DNA from: a virus
Virus record (IMG/VR): IMGVR_UViG_3300044712_001007
Coordinates: 1-39,075 of that record
Strand: one strand, 5' to 3'
Length of the DNA stretch: 39,075 bases
A program made the translations under genes and the position numbers. The notes under the pieces were generated by a model. It made no database searches. It was not told the origin of the DNA and worked only from the letters and a program-made list of their open reading frames with translations. Below are positions 21,966 to 30,909 of the stretch, piece by piece. Each line of letters begins with the position of its first letter. Positions within the stretch are counted from its first letter, which is position 1.

Positions 21966-23358
21966 CATTGTGATTCCGAGAATTGATATAAGCATCCCTT
22001 ATGATCCTAATCCTAAGCAGTGGATCTTCCATGCCATAGAAGCGGAAGAGGCCGTTTATGGAGGCGCTAAAGGTGGCGGCAAGTCCAAGGCGTTGGTGAT
22101 GGATGCCACGGCATACGGGTTTGAATTCCCGGGCGCCGTAATAGGATTATTCCGCGAAAGCTATCCTAACCTGGAAGCTAACCTGATCCGAGAGTTTAAG
22201 AAGAGCATTCCTAAGGAATTGTATAGATACAACGAATCAAAGCACATGGCAACATTGATAAATGGCAGCCTGGTGCTTTTTCGATACGTAAAAAATGAAA
22301 AGGACGCCGAGACATACCAAGGCCAGGAATTTGATTATATCGGCGTAGATGAGCTGACCAAACACACAAAGCGAACTATCCAGCTGCTGTTATCATGCTT
22401 ACGGTCCGCCAAAGGTTTCCCCCCGTGTTTTCGTGGCAGCTGTAACCCTGGCGGGCGTGGTCACGGCCATGTGAAGCAGGATTATGTTTTAGCCACTGAA
22501 TATGGTAAAAAGATTGTTATTGATCCGGTAACGGGGAACAGACGCGCTTTTATCCCCGCCCAAGTGTATGATAACCATGTCCTGATGAAGTTTGACCCTG
22601 CGTATGCCAGGCGCTTAGAGAATCTTCCCGAGCAGGAGCGTAAAGCTTTCCTGGAAGGCAATTGGGATGTGTTTATTGGTCAGGTGTTCAGCGAGTGGAA
22701 TCACGATATCCATGTAATTGAGCCTTTTGAAATACCCCGGGAATGGATCCGCTTCAGGGCCATGGACTGGGGTTTTGCTAAGCCATACAGTATCCACTGG
22801 TATGCCGTTGATTATGATGGCAATATATACGTGTATCGCGAGTTATACGGCATGAAGGAAGGGCAAGCCGATGTAGGCACAGAGGAAGATCCGACGCAGG
22901 TTGCCAAGAAGGTTTTAAAAGCGGAAGCGGGCGAGGATATCACCTACGGTATTGCCGATCCCGCCTGCTGGCAAGATGATAAGCGGATCAAGTGGGCCAA
23001 CGGCGGAGAGACGGTGGCGGAGACTTTCGCGAATGAAGGTGTATTTTGGAACCCGGCGGATAACAGCCGCCTGCAGGGTAAGATGCAAGTTCATAAGCGG
23101 CTGCGCGGCGCGGGTAAAGGCAAGCCCGCTATTAAAGTGTTTAGTAACTGCGTACACCTAATTAGGACGCTTCCGGAGCTTTGTTACGATGAAAACAAGC
23201 CTGAGGACGTTGACACTGATATGGAAGACCATGCCTACGATGAGCTGCGTTATGCGCTCATGAGTAGACCATACAAGCCGGAACACGAGAAAGAACAGCC
23301 AAAAGAAGATTACGGCCAGCGCCGACGCAAGCAAACAGTTACGGGCTGGAGTGCATAG
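21958..23358 (+). CDS. terL: Terminase large subunit
   Basis: 466 aa from ATG 21958, with GGGGGAATCC upstream. ATPase: Walker A YGGAKGGGKS (34-43), Walker B DYIGVDELT with Asp131/Glu132. Nuclease: MDWGF (Asp270), ADPAC (Asp334) and DMEDHAYDELRYAL (Asp424/Asp428), the three acidic sites of RNase-H-like terminase nucleases. It translocates and cuts DNA at the portal. Terminase_6-type length. Confidence 0.95.
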   Translation: MSNIVIPRIDISIPYDPNPKQWIFHAIEAEEAVYGGAKGGGKSKALVMDATAYGFEFPGAVIGLFRESYPNLEANLIREFKKSIPKELYRYNESKHMATLINGSLVLFRYVKNEKDAETYQGQEFDYIGVDELTKHTKRTIQLLLSCLRSAKGFPPCFRGSCNPGGRGHGHVKQDYVLATEYGKKIVIDPVTGNRRAFIPAQVYDNHVLMKFDPAYARRLENLPEQERKAFLEGNWDVFIGQVFSEWNHDIHVIEPFEIPREWIRFRAMDWGFAKPYSIHWYAVDYDGNIYVYRELYGMKEGQADVGTEEDPTQVAKKVLKAEAGEDITYGIADPACWQDDKRIKWANGGETVAETFANEGVFWNPADNSRLQGKMQVHKRLRGAGKGKPAIKVFSNCVHLIRTLPELCYDENKPEDVDTDMEDHAYDELRYALMSRPYKPEHEKEQPKEDYGQRRRKQTVTGWSA

Positions 23359-23370
23359 GAGGGGTGTGGA

Positions 23371-25203
23371 TTGGCACAAGCAATGCCGCATAGCGAAGCG
23401 CGCAGCCTCTTCCGCCTGGGCGTGGACAAACGCCGCAGGTGGGAAGAGAACGCAATTGAAGATTATAAGTTCCGCGCCGGTGAACAGTGGACGGATGCGG
23501 ACATAGCGAAACTGACAGCCGAAGGGCGCCCTCCCGTGACGATCAATATCACGAAGGCGTATACTTCGCTGCTTAGTGGTTATCAGCGCCTTAACCGGTA
23601 CGATCCGAAATTCCTTCCGCGCACCAGGGAGGATTTAAGCCGCGCAAAACTCAGGGAAGCAGTTAATAAATTTGTGCTTGATACCGCCGAATATGACATG
23701 GAAGAAGCCACGGCTTTTCTGCATACGATTACCGGCGGCATAGGCGTATTAGATGTTGGATACCGGGCGCAGCCGGACAGCCTGGACGGTGATATTTACA
23801 TCGAGGCAGGCAGTCCTTTCGATTATTATCCGGATCCTGACAGCAGAAAAGCGGACTGGTCCGATGCCCGTTGGGTGGCAAAGGCCTGGTGGATAGACAA
23901 AAATACGCTGATGCAAACGTATTCCGAGCAGGCAAGCGATATCGAAACCGCTTTCATAGAATACGATCTGGACGAAACCCTTGGCAGCAATTTGTCGATG
24001 TACGGGCCTGTATGGTATGACAAGCAGTCGAATAAGGTCCGTATCGTTGAATTCTGGTATAAGGTGTTTGGCAGCCAAACCTATTATAAGTTGAATAATG
24101 GCCAGGTAATCAAAAAGGAGCAGGCGGATAACAACGCGCTGCTCTATGTTGTTTCCTCCGCCACGGTGCCCAGCGAAACTATCCGAGTAAAGGTCATGAT
24201 GGGGAATCTGGAGCTGGAGGACAAGCCTTCACCGTATGAACACGGTATGATTCCGTTTATTCCCGTCGTATGCGATTCGCTGCAAGAGTGCGAGGCGATC
24301 CCCGCGGGCATCGTGCGGGACATGAAGGATCTGCAGCGGTCCATAAATAAGCAGCACAGCCAGCAGCTCCACATGATCAACACCAACGCCGGGAAACAAT
24401 GGCTCGTTAATCAAGGGGATAAGGTTGCGCAAAATGATATCCGGGAAAACGGTGCGCGGCCTAACGGAATGATCCGGCATAACGGGAATCCTCCTGTAAA
24501 AGTTGAATCTCCGTCCATCGACGTGGGCCTGGTCCAAATCGAGCAGCAGAACATGAATTATGTCGAGGCTGTTACCGGCATCAATAAAGCCATGATGGGG
24601 ATGCCATCGCCAACGGCCCAAAGTGGCCGGGCCAAGGAGATCGACCAAAAACAGGCCATTACCAATGTGATCCCGCTGTTTGACAACCTGAGATCTGCCA
24701 AAAAGAAACTTATCAAGATGCTATGGGGCACGAAGAACAAGCGCGGCCTGATTCCGCAGTATTATCGCGATGAACGCGTGATCCGGATCGTGGGCGAGGA
24801 TGGCCAGGACGATTTCGTTAAGATCAATCAGCAGGTGACCGTACAAACCATGTACGGTGTCATCCATCAGATCATGAACGATATCAGCATTGGTGACTAC
24901 GATATCATCATCACTGATACCCCGGCCACAGCAACGCAGCGCCAGTCGCAGTTTTGGGCGCTGGTGGATGCCGCACAGAAACTTGGTATCCCGGGCGATA
25001 TGATCTTCGATATCCTGCTGGATGCCAGCGATCTGCCGCAGCGTGAACAGATCAAACAGCGTTACATGGAACGGCAGCAAATGGCCATGCAGAAGGCACA
25101 GGCAGCACAAGCAGCAGTCGCCGGAGGTGCGGGCCCTCCGCCTGAAGCAATGACCCAGCCAAATAGGCCAATGACACGCGGACAAATGGCCGCGGCGATG
25201 TAA
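23371..25203 (+). CDS. Portal protein (P22-like)
   Basis: 610 aa from TTG 23371 after GGAGGGGTG. Conserved P22/podovirus portal features: EDYKFRAGEQWTDADI, GRPPVTINITKAYTSLLSGYQR, SPFDYYPDPDSRKADWSDARW, PFIPVVCDSLQECEAIPAGIVRDMKDLQRSINKQHS (as separate blocks), AVTGINKAMMGMP. The C terminus is a helical Gln/Met/Ala-rich barrel-like region. It forms the dodecameric DNA channel of the capsid. Confidence 0.92.
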   Translation: MAQAMPHSEARSLFRLGVDKRRRWEENAIEDYKFRAGEQWTDADIAKLTAEGRPPVTINITKAYTSLLSGYQRLNRYDPKFLPRTREDLSRAKLREAVNKFVLDTAEYDMEEATAFLHTITGGIGVLDVGYRAQPDSLDGDIYIEAGSPFDYYPDPDSRKADWSDARWVAKAWWIDKNTLMQTYSEQASDIETAFIEYDLDETLGSNLSMYGPVWYDKQSNKVRIVEFWYKVFGSQTYYKLNNGQVIKKEQADNNALLYVVSSATVPSETIRVKVMMGNLELEDKPSPYEHGMIPFIPVVCDSLQECEAIPAGIVRDMKDLQRSINKQHSQQLHMINTNAGKQWLVNQGDKVAQNDIRENGARPNGMIRHNGNPPVKVESPSIDVGLVQIEQQNMNYVEAVTGINKAMMGMPSPTAQSGRAKEIDQKQAITNVIPLFDNLRSAKKKLIKMLWGTKNKRGLIPQYYRDERVIRIVGEDGQDDFVKINQQVTVQTMYGVIHQIMNDISIGDYDIIITDTPATATQRQSQFWALVDAAQKLGIPGDMIFDILLDASDLPQREQIKQRYMERQQMAMQKAQAAQAAVAGGAGPPPEAMTQPNRPMTRGQMAAAM

Positions 25204-25216
25204 GGAGGTAGGATTC

Positions 25217-26089
25217 ATGTTAAAATTTTCAGAGATACAAAATGTGACAGGCGATCAAAAAACAGTCTCGCCTGTTGATCCGTTGCCATGCTATGAGCCT
25301 GATTCGTCCGCAAACGGTAATATCACAACGCAAAACCTGAACGCAACGGGTGCGGCAACTGCTGGAAGCGCAGTTGTGTTAGCCAGTTTACAGGGGATGG
25401 CAAGCGGAATCGTAAATGTATCAGGCACGTATACGGCTGTAAACGGGTTAAACCTACAAGGTACAATTGACGAAGTTAACTGGATCACTTTGAATAGCAG
25501 TTTGGTAAACGAGACCACAGGAGCAACTGTATTAGCCATTCCCAGTGGAGCCACGGGGGCATGGGCATTCGATGCTGGCGTATATAAGTCAATGCGTATA
25601 GTTGCTATTGGTGCGGTCACAGGCACAGCAGTTGTTACCATGCGGGCAGGTGCGGGAACAGGTGTTGTAGCTCTAAGTACTCCTATCCCCGCAGGGGGAA
25701 ATTCAATTGGCAATGTTTTTACAAAAGAGTTCTTTCAGCCTTATACTGACTCGTTAACACCATTAGCCGGTAACGCAACATACACAGGTACTTCCCGTCA
25801 ATGCAGCATGTCGGGTGTGCCCTCCAATAAATTTCGTGTAGGTGTTTATGCAGATCAAGCAGGGACGTTATATATCCAGGTATCACCTAATGGTACAGAC
25901 TGGTATGATGCGAAGTTTAAGAGTGATGCGGGGACATGGGTGGTGTCGTTAGCTGTTAGTGCTACCACATTTGCGTGGGCAGAATTACCCCTTTGTTTAC
26001 CGTATGTTCGAGTAAAATATACCAATGGAGCCACCATACAAACTATATTTAAACTATATTCGGCATTACTAGGTGTGGGTGCGGCATAA
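25217..26089 (+). CDS. Probable capsid decoration or fibre protein
   Basis: 290 aa; ATG after TAAGGAGGTAGG. Strand-rich, Gly/Thr/Ala-rich, with two similar lobes: GTYTAVNGLNLQGTIDEVNW...MRIVAIGAVTGTAVVTM and GTLYIQVSPNGTDWYD...YVRVKYTNGATIQTIF. Each lobe has the pattern of a beta-sandwich with a DxxxW turn. Position between portal and scaffold suggests a head-surface protein. Family not recognised. Confidence 0.65.
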   Translation: MLKFSEIQNVTGDQKTVSPVDPLPCYEPDSSANGNITTQNLNATGAATAGSAVVLASLQGMASGIVNVSGTYTAVNGLNLQGTIDEVNWITLNSSLVNETTGATVLAIPSGATGAWAFDAGVYKSMRIVAIGAVTGTAVVTMRAGAGTGVVALSTPIPAGGNSIGNVFTKEFFQPYTDSLTPLAGNATYTGTSRQCSMSGVPSNKFRVGVYADQAGTLYIQVSPNGTDWYDAKFKSDAGTWVVSLAVSATTFAWAELPLCLPYVRVKYTNGATIQTIFKLYSALLGVGAA

Positions 26090-26100
26090 AGGAGGGTGAC

Positions 26101-26277
26101 ATGAACGAATCTATCGCTTATATAACCTGCTCTTTCTGCGGAGGTGAATTCCAGGCGTTAAACACTGACGGTACAGACAGCGATAATGAGGCATTGTCAG
26201 CAATGATGCAAAACCATTGGTCTAAATGTACATCAGGCAATCCCTATACCGACCCTAATGGAGCATATGAATCATGA
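26101..26277 (+). CDS. 58-aa zinc-finger-like protein
   Basis: ATG 26101 after AAAGGAGGGTGAC. CSFCGGEF near residue 10 and NHWSKC near residue 39 give a C2-HC zinc-finger-like pattern. It overlaps the next gene by ATGA. Function unknown. Confidence 0.65.
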   Translation: MNESIAYITCSFCGGEFQALNTDGTDSDNEALSAMMQNHWSKCTSGNPYTDPNGAYES

Positions 26278-26399
26278 CCTGCACAGCAAAGTCCTGTATC
26301 GCTGACGGCACGCTCTGTCAGTTTTATTTTAGATGCCGCAGGAGGGGAGGTGATGTTATGAGTTACCCGCCTACATATGACGGGCATAAACCTGGTTGA
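26274..26399 (+). CDS. 41-aa Cys-rich peptide
   Basis: ATG 26274 overlaps the upstream stop. Four Cys in MTCTAKSCIADGTLCQFYFRC suggest a metal or disulfide knot. Its C-terminal codons run over a degenerate copy of the intergenic leader repeat (26366-26390), so the true protein may be shorter or the ORF fortuitous. Confidence 0.45.
   Translation: MTCTAKSCIADGTLCQFYFRCRRRGGDVMSYPPTYDGHKPG
26366..26390 (+). repeat. Leader repeat, degenerate copy D
   Basis: TATGACGGGCATAAACCTGG matches TATAACGGGCGTAAACAAGG after copy A at 16 of 20 positions. It lies within the end of the 41-aa Cys-rich ORF. Confidence 0.55.
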
Positions 26400-26400
26400 C

Positions 26401-26433
26401 TAAAGCGGCTGTCTGAGGATGGTCGCTTTATTT
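26401..26433 (+). terminator. Weak hairpin after the Cys-rich peptide
   Basis: TAAAGCG and CGCTTTA form a 7-bp stem with a long (~16-nt) loop, followed by TTTA. Possible attenuator between expression units. Confidence 0.35.
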
Positions 26434-26466
26434 ATACTCAAAATTTAAACGGGAGGTAATATTTTT

Positions 26467-26718
26467 ATGGATAATTGGAATCACAGAAGTCAGGGCATGA
26501 GGTGCCGTACCTGCATATTTTTCGTTAAAAAGCATCAAGAGGCAGCTAAAACCTCAAAAACCATGGTTAGTTGCGCTGATCCGGCAGGATATGACGTTCC
26601 TGCTCTTCGCGGAGAATTGGGCCGCTGCCGCAGGCACGCTCCAACTATGAACGGATTCCCCGCAGTATTCTGTAAAGATTGGTGTGGCGATCACAAACTT
26701 GACGAAAACAAAATTTAG
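26467..26718 (+). CDS. Small Cys-rich protein of the structural module
   Basis: 83 aa; ATG after ACGGGAGGTAATATTTTT. Cysteines in CRTCIFF, SCADP, GRCRRHAP and FCKDWCGDH form a metal-binding pattern (Fe-S or zinc) known in small phage proteins of unknown role. Confidence 0.7.
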   Translation: MDNWNHRSQGMRCRTCIFFVKKHQEAAKTSKTMVSCADPAGYDVPALRGELGRCRRHAPTMNGFPAVFCKDWCGDHKLDENKI

Positions 26719-26739
26719 CGCCGCCGGCTATAACGGGCG
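26718..26739 (+). repeat. Intergenic leader repeat, copy A
   Basis: A 22-bp sequence identical to 27267-27288, located just before a ribosome site. Contains CGCC...CTATAACG-GGCG, which can fold as a small hairpin. Confidence 0.8.
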
Positions 26740-26759
26740 TAAACAAGGAGGATTAACCT

Positions 26760-27248
26760 ATGTCAAACATTATCCGGGCAGATTGTCCCAGTAAGTTTTT
26801 ACCTATCTTACCCTTTGACGCTGATATTATCGACAAAACCGCAGACAATCAGAATGTGACCATCGAATTTGAGGATAACGATATCCAGCCGCAGGACGGC
26901 CTGCGGATCTGCGCCGATCTTCACGGCCCCAACATGATGGCGCTGCTGGTATTCAACGGTACGCGGAATCTGAAAAGTTATCCGCTGGCCCGCCAGATTG
27001 AAAATGATCCCGATAAGAAGGGCCAGCCCACATACGTGCTCGGTATGGACTATCAGGACCTGAAGCAGCCCCGGAAGATCAACGCGCCTGTAAGGAAGGA
27101 ACCCATAGCCGCCGTAAAGCCTACAGGTGGGAATAAAAGACCCACCGGCGCGGCCGCAATAGCTGCTGCCGCGAAAGCCGCCAAAGCAGCAAGCCAGGAC
27201 ACCGGCGGCAGTAAAGAAAATACTGAGGGAACTAGCGACGCTGAATAA
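26760..27248 (+). CDS. Hypothetical structural-module protein
   Basis: 162 aa; ATG after CAAGGAGGATTAACCT. Folded N-terminal ~105 residues, then a disordered Lys/Ala tail (AAAIAAAAKAAKAASQDT) and an acidic end. Not recognised; a head-assembly factor or minor virion protein is plausible by position. Its last codons form half of the following terminator. Confidence 0.7.
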   Translation: MSNIIRADCPSKFLPILPFDADIIDKTADNQNVTIEFEDNDIQPQDGLRICADLHGPNMMALLVFNGTRNLKSYPLARQIENDPDKKGQPTYVLGMDYQDLKQPRKINAPVRKEPIAAVKPTGGNKRPTGAAAIAAAAKAAKAASQDTGGSKENTEGTSDAE

Positions 27249-27262
27249 CCAGCGTCGTTTTT
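27236..27262 (+). terminator. Rho-independent terminator overlapping a gene end
   Basis: CGACGCTG (27236-27243) pairs with CAGCGTCG (27250-27257), loop AATAAC containing the stop codon, then TTTTT. The stem starts inside the 26760-27248 gene. Confidence 0.8.
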
Positions 27263-27266
27263 CTAT

Positions 27267-27288
27267 GCGCCGCCGGCTATAACGGGCG
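27267..27288 (+). repeat. Intergenic leader repeat, copy B
   Basis: Identical to 26718-26739, directly followed by AGGAGG and the start of the 27301 gene. Confidence 0.8.
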
Positions 27289-27300
27289 AGGAGGACACTG

Positions 27301-27600
27301 ATGGGAATAGGAAAAGGTATCAGACAATGCGCCGTAGCCGCTTTCAAGTATGAACATGCCACGGCTGAGATATTAGCCCAGGCGCTGGCCGTGCTGCCGA
27401 AGGATGCGGGAATCATTACTATCCGGGATAACCCGAAAGAACATCGATTCGAATTCCTTTTTGGCAGCAGCGAATTCCCGGAATCCATGGTAAGTAAAAA
27501 ACGCCTGGACTTTCCGATGATCAAATTCACTATTGAAAACGGTCAGTTTGCCGGCTACGACATCCCTGGGACGCCGCCAACTCGGGCGAAAATACAGTGA
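27301..27600 (+). CDS. Hypothetical structural-module protein
   Basis: 99 aa; ATG after CGAGGAGGACACTG. Helix (AVAAFKYEHATAEILAQALAVL) then strands (IITIRDNPKEHRFEFLFG, MIKFTIENGQFAGYDI). A small alpha/beta protein of unknown function, between head genes. Confidence 0.7.
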   Translation: MGIGKGIRQCAVAAFKYEHATAEILAQALAVLPKDAGIITIRDNPKEHRFEFLFGSSEFPESMVSKKRLDFPMIKFTIENGQFAGYDIPGTPPTRAKIQ

Positions 27601-27617
27601 CGCCGACTATATGGGCG
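27601..27617 (+). repeat. Intergenic leader repeat, diverged copy C
   Basis: CGCCGACTATATGGGCG keeps the CGCC/GGCG arms and central CTATA; it precedes GATGGAGG and the scaffold gene. Confidence 0.65.
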
Positions 27618-27630
27618 ATGGAGGCTATCA

Positions 27631-28713
27631 ATGGAAAATAGCGATAAAAACTCTTTTACCCAGGAGCAACTTGATGCCCTGGGTGTTTCCCCGGAAGTAG
27701 CTGCTCAGTTTAAAGCAGAAATCGAGGCAGAACTGAAACCGTCTGCCGCTGATCCTGTAACGCCGCCTGCTTCTGGTAACGATGACCCCGGTAAAATAAC
27801 TGATCCCAATACCCCGCCTGCTGTTGTACCTGCAGCGCCATCACCCGCGGCTCCACCGGCGACGCCGGCCGTGACGGGCGTAGAAGTCGAGAGCGATGAC
27901 GATCTGTCCAAGCAGTACCCGGGCGGGAATGTTCCCATTGCGGCGCTTATGGCTGAGCGCAAGAAGCGGCAAGAATTGGAGAAAAAATTACAGGGCGTAC
28001 CCGCTGCGCCGCCTGCAGCACCGCTTACACAGCAGCCAGCCGCGCCGATTGTGCAGCAGCCTGTTGTTCAACCCGCAGCGCCTCCGGTTCCCGCGACTGT
28101 GCCCAAACTCGATAACAAGCGCCTGGTACAGGAAGCAATTAATGTTTGGGAACAGAACAATCCCGGCCAGGTATTTGATCCTGTCAACCCACTTCATATG
28201 ACGGAGGTTATCGAATACAAAAACGAAATCAAATCCGCCTATGATAACTGGCAGAAGCAGGAACAGCAAAACCAGGCACAGGCCCAGCAAAGGCAAGATC
28301 TGCAGCAGCGTTTCATAGCCGAAAAAAGCCGCTTTGAAGCGGTGTGCGGGGATCAGTTCCAGGCCATTGACCAATACGCGGAGCAGCTACTGAAAAACGA
28401 TCCGAGGGAACAGATGTATGTTATAGGTTCCCTGCAGCAGGGCAACCTGCAGCCGCTGATTGATTTTTATAATCAGGCTGCGCAAAAATACCGGGAGTCG
28501 ATTGCTCCCAAACCCAATATCAAAACCGAAGCCGATAAGATTGATGAAATTAACGCTTTACCGCGTTCCAATATGCTGCCCACAGGCGAAAAAGGAAAAA
28601 CCCGCACCAAAGCGGATGTCGAAAAAATGATTGACGACGGCAGCTGGGCAAAACTGCCCCTGGCAGAGCGCGAAGCGATCCTTGATCAAGTCGGGGGAGG
28701 TGCGATTAACTAA
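27631..28713 (+). CDS. Scaffold protein
   Basis: 360 aa; ATG after GATGGAGGCTATCA. Acidic, with long Pro/Ala/Gln-rich low-complexity stretches (~38-80 and ~118-160), a charged helix (AALMAERKKRQELEKKL) and a helical Gln-rich second half. This composition, size and place directly before the major capsid gene are typical of podovirus scaffolds. The C-terminal MIDDGSWAKLPLAEREAIL block is a common ending of such proteins. Confidence 0.8.
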   Translation: MENSDKNSFTQEQLDALGVSPEVAAQFKAEIEAELKPSAADPVTPPASGNDDPGKITDPNTPPAVVPAAPSPAAPPATPAVTGVEVESDDDLSKQYPGGNVPIAALMAERKKRQELEKKLQGVPAAPPAAPLTQQPAAPIVQQPVVQPAAPPVPATVPKLDNKRLVQEAINVWEQNNPGQVFDPVNPLHMTEVIEYKNEIKSAYDNWQKQEQQNQAQAQQRQDLQQRFIAEKSRFEAVCGDQFQAIDQYAEQLLKNDPREQMYVIGSLQQGNLQPLIDFYNQAAQKYRESIAPKPNIKTEADKIDEINALPRSNMLPTGEKGKTRTKADVEKMIDDGSWAKLPLAEREAILDQVGGGAIN

Positions 28714-28735
28714 TACACGATTGGAGTGATATGCA

Positions 28736-29725
28736 ATGGCAGTAGGCGAATTTGCCATTACCGCTAATTTAACTCAGAAGCTGTGGGCTTCCGAAGCTTT
28801 TATAGCCGCTGAAATTGAGTCGTTTTTCGCGTCGAATGGGTTTATCGGCAACACGCCGAATAGCATCATTTACCGCAAAACCGACCTGACCAAACAAAAA
28901 GGCGACTCCATTACCTTCGGTCAGCTCGACAAGTTGAATCCGGCCACTTATATCCAGGGCGATAGTACCCTGCGGGGTAATGAAACCCAGGTAGTCCCCA
29001 ACGATTGCGCCGTGACGGTTGATCAATACCGGCACGGTATTTTATTGGCCGGGAAAATGAATGAGCAGAAATCTGCGATCAACATGCGCAAGGGCGCCAG
29101 GGAGTTGCTCAAAATCTGGCTGGCCGAATTCCGCGACTACCGGTATTTCACCGCGCTGTGCGCTGATGTCACCAGCGGACGGCAAACCCTTTGCAGCGCC
29201 GACCATGCCACGGAAGGAACGCTGGACTCTACTGACGTTGTAACCTTGGCATATCTGCGCAAGGTGAAGCGGGCAGCCCAAAACGCCAGCCCAAAGATTA
29301 AGCCCATTAAGTACAAAGGTAAAAACCATTTTGTCATCGTTCTTCACACCAACCAGTTCCGCGATCTGAAAGCGGATACGGAATTCGCATCCATCTTTCA
29401 AAATGCGGCTCCCAAAGATTACGACAATCCACTGTTCACCGGCGCGGAATTTGTGCACGACGGCCTGATAATCTACGAGCATGAGAATATTCGCGTCACT
29501 ACAACCGGCGCAGCCAGTGCTAAAGTCGGTCATGGCCTGCTGCTCGGTCAATCCGCTTTGATTGAGGGTATTGCTAAGGAAGCCATTTGGGAAGAAGACG
29601 ACACCATCGACTATAAAAACAAAGTCGGCTTCTGTACCGGTACGATCCACGGCGTGAAGCGTACCCTGTTCAACAGTAAAGAGTGGGGCGTCTGGAAGAT
29701 TCTTTCGTCCTGTGCGGATGATTAG
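28736..29725 (+). CDS. Major capsid protein, N4-gp56 family
   Basis: 329 aa; ATG after TTGGAGTGATATGCA. N4-gp56-type features: N-terminal QKLWASEAF, KGDSITFGQLDKLN, TQVVPNDCAVTVDQYRHGI, GARELLKIWLAEFRDYRYFTAL, and FVIVLHTNQFRDLKAD. HK97-like fold expected; builds the icosahedral shell. Preceded by scaffold. Confidence 0.9.
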   Translation: MAVGEFAITANLTQKLWASEAFIAAEIESFFASNGFIGNTPNSIIYRKTDLTKQKGDSITFGQLDKLNPATYIQGDSTLRGNETQVVPNDCAVTVDQYRHGILLAGKMNEQKSAINMRKGARELLKIWLAEFRDYRYFTALCADVTSGRQTLCSADHATEGTLDSTDVVTLAYLRKVKRAAQNASPKIKPIKYKGKNHFVIVLHTNQFRDLKADTEFASIFQNAAPKDYDNPLFTGAEFVHDGLIIYEHENIRVTTTGAASAKVGHGLLLGQSALIEGIAKEAIWEEDDTIDYKNKVGFCTGTIHGVKRTLFNSKEWGVWKILSSCADD

Positions 29726-29737
29726 GAGGTATGACGG

Positions 29738-30226
29738 ATGGCAGGAGTAACTAACGGCAGTAAAATTGAAGACCTGCGCACCTACTTGGCTGGACTCGGT
29801 AATAACGGGTATAACGCTTTCCAGACGTTGATGAAAGCCCTCTCGGGTGATTTCGTGTTAAAGGTTACCCCGGCAACGGCCACGCCGGCCCCGACTGCAG
29901 CGGCATGGACACAAGCTGCCGTTGTTACGCTTGAAACCGCCGACGGTGAAGTCCATGAATGGTATAACGGGCCTGTAACGCTGGCCATTGCCGACACGTC
30001 AACGGCAGGGACCGCCAGTATTACGCCAGCTGCCGGTGCCCACAACATGACGAATGGCCAACTTGCCGTAACTATTGCAGGTGATGCAGCTGCATGGCTG
30101 GCTACTGAAACGGTGACATTGACGGCCAGTATGGCCGATCAGGACGCCAGTGGCGATACCGATAAAAACTTGTTTGGTAAAGCCGTTGCAGACAAAACCT
30201 GCGTATTAACGTTTACTGCACCTTAG
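29738..30226 (+). CDS. Probable head decoration (Ig-like) protein
   Basis: 162 aa; ATG after TTAGGAGGTATGACGG. After a ~40-residue helical start, it is a Thr/Ala-rich strand protein with Ig-like pattern (GEVHEWYNGPVTLAI...GTASITPAAG...GQLAVTIAG). Directly after the capsid gene, so a capsid-surface role is likely. Confidence 0.65.
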   Translation: MAGVTNGSKIEDLRTYLAGLGNNGYNAFQTLMKALSGDFVLKVTPATATPAPTAAAWTQAAVVTLETADGEVHEWYNGPVTLAIADTSTAGTASITPAAGAHNMTNGQLAVTIAGDAAAWLATETVTLTASMADQDASGDTDKNLFGKAVADKTCVLTFTAP

Positions 30227-30244
30227 ATAAGCTAAAAACCAGAA

Positions 30245-30278
30245 AACGAGGCCGGGTATGTTCCGGCCTCGTTATTTA
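30245..30278 (+). terminator. Rho-independent terminator after capsid genes
   Basis: AACGAGGCCGG (30245-30255) pairs perfectly with CCGGCCTCGTT (30263-30273), 7-nt loop, then ATTTAAT. Probably trims read-through from highly expressed head genes into tail genes. Confidence 0.75.
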
Positions 30279-30295
30279 ATAAGGCGGTGAAGATT

Positions 30296-30901
30296 ATGGG
30301 AGCTGTTAACGGAATCATTTCTGCCGCGAGATACAAAATCGTTGATACTCTGAGTAAAAATTTTACCGATACGGAGCTTTTAGTATACGTGAACGAGGGG
30401 AACCGGCTGCTGAGAAAAACGGTGGCCCTGCTTAACCCTAATCTGGTTATCACCAAAGAAACGAAAAATACGACAGCAAGTCAGGATTATGTGACTACGG
30501 CCAAAACTATCCTGCATCTTCCTGACGGCTGCGTTCGCATAGACGGCGATCCAATCTATTTAATTAACCCCGAAGATATTCATGATCTGTCCGAAACCGG
30601 GCAACCAAAATATTACTGGCAGGAAGGGTTCACGACTGTTACCCTCTGGCCGGTGCCGGATAAAGTCTATTCGGTTAGCATCCGTTATGTTGAATCGGCC
30701 ACGGCGTTGATTGCCGGTGGGAATACGATCTGGCCGGCGGAGTATGACGACATTATTCAGGAGTATATGGTCATCCGCGCCGGCACAAGGGATGGGGCCA
30801 TAACGGACGTCGAACAACAGTTTTTAAAATGGTTCATCGATCAAATTACTCCCTTTGTGTGTCTGGCAACACCGGCGGGTGGTGCTGAGTCGTATTGGTA
30901 G
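30296..30901 (+). CDS. Head-tail adaptor (tail tubular A-like)
   Basis: 201 aa from ATG 30296 (AAGGCGGTGA upstream); GTG 30287 is an alternative too close to it. Helical N terminus (SKNFTDTELLVYVNEGNRLLRKTVA), strand-rich middle (LHLPDGCVRIDGDPIYLINPEDI in parts) and YDDIIQEYMVIRAGTRD: the T7 gp11 / P22 gp4-like connector pattern. It joins portal to nozzle. Confidence 0.75.
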   Translation: MGAVNGIISAARYKIVDTLSKNFTDTELLVYVNEGNRLLRKTVALLNPNLVITKETKNTTASQDYVTTAKTILHLPDGCVRIDGDPIYLINPEDIHDLSETGQPKYYWQEGFTTVTLWPVPDKVYSVSIRYVESATALIAGGNTIWPAEYDDIIQEYMVIRAGTRDGAITDVEQQFLKWFIDQITPFVCLATPAGGAESYW

Positions 30902-30909
30902 GTGGTATT

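Noticed and set aside
26808-27530. 240-aa minus-strand ORF
   Set aside because: It crosses two genes with good ribosome sites and a terminator on the plus strand; no support of its own.
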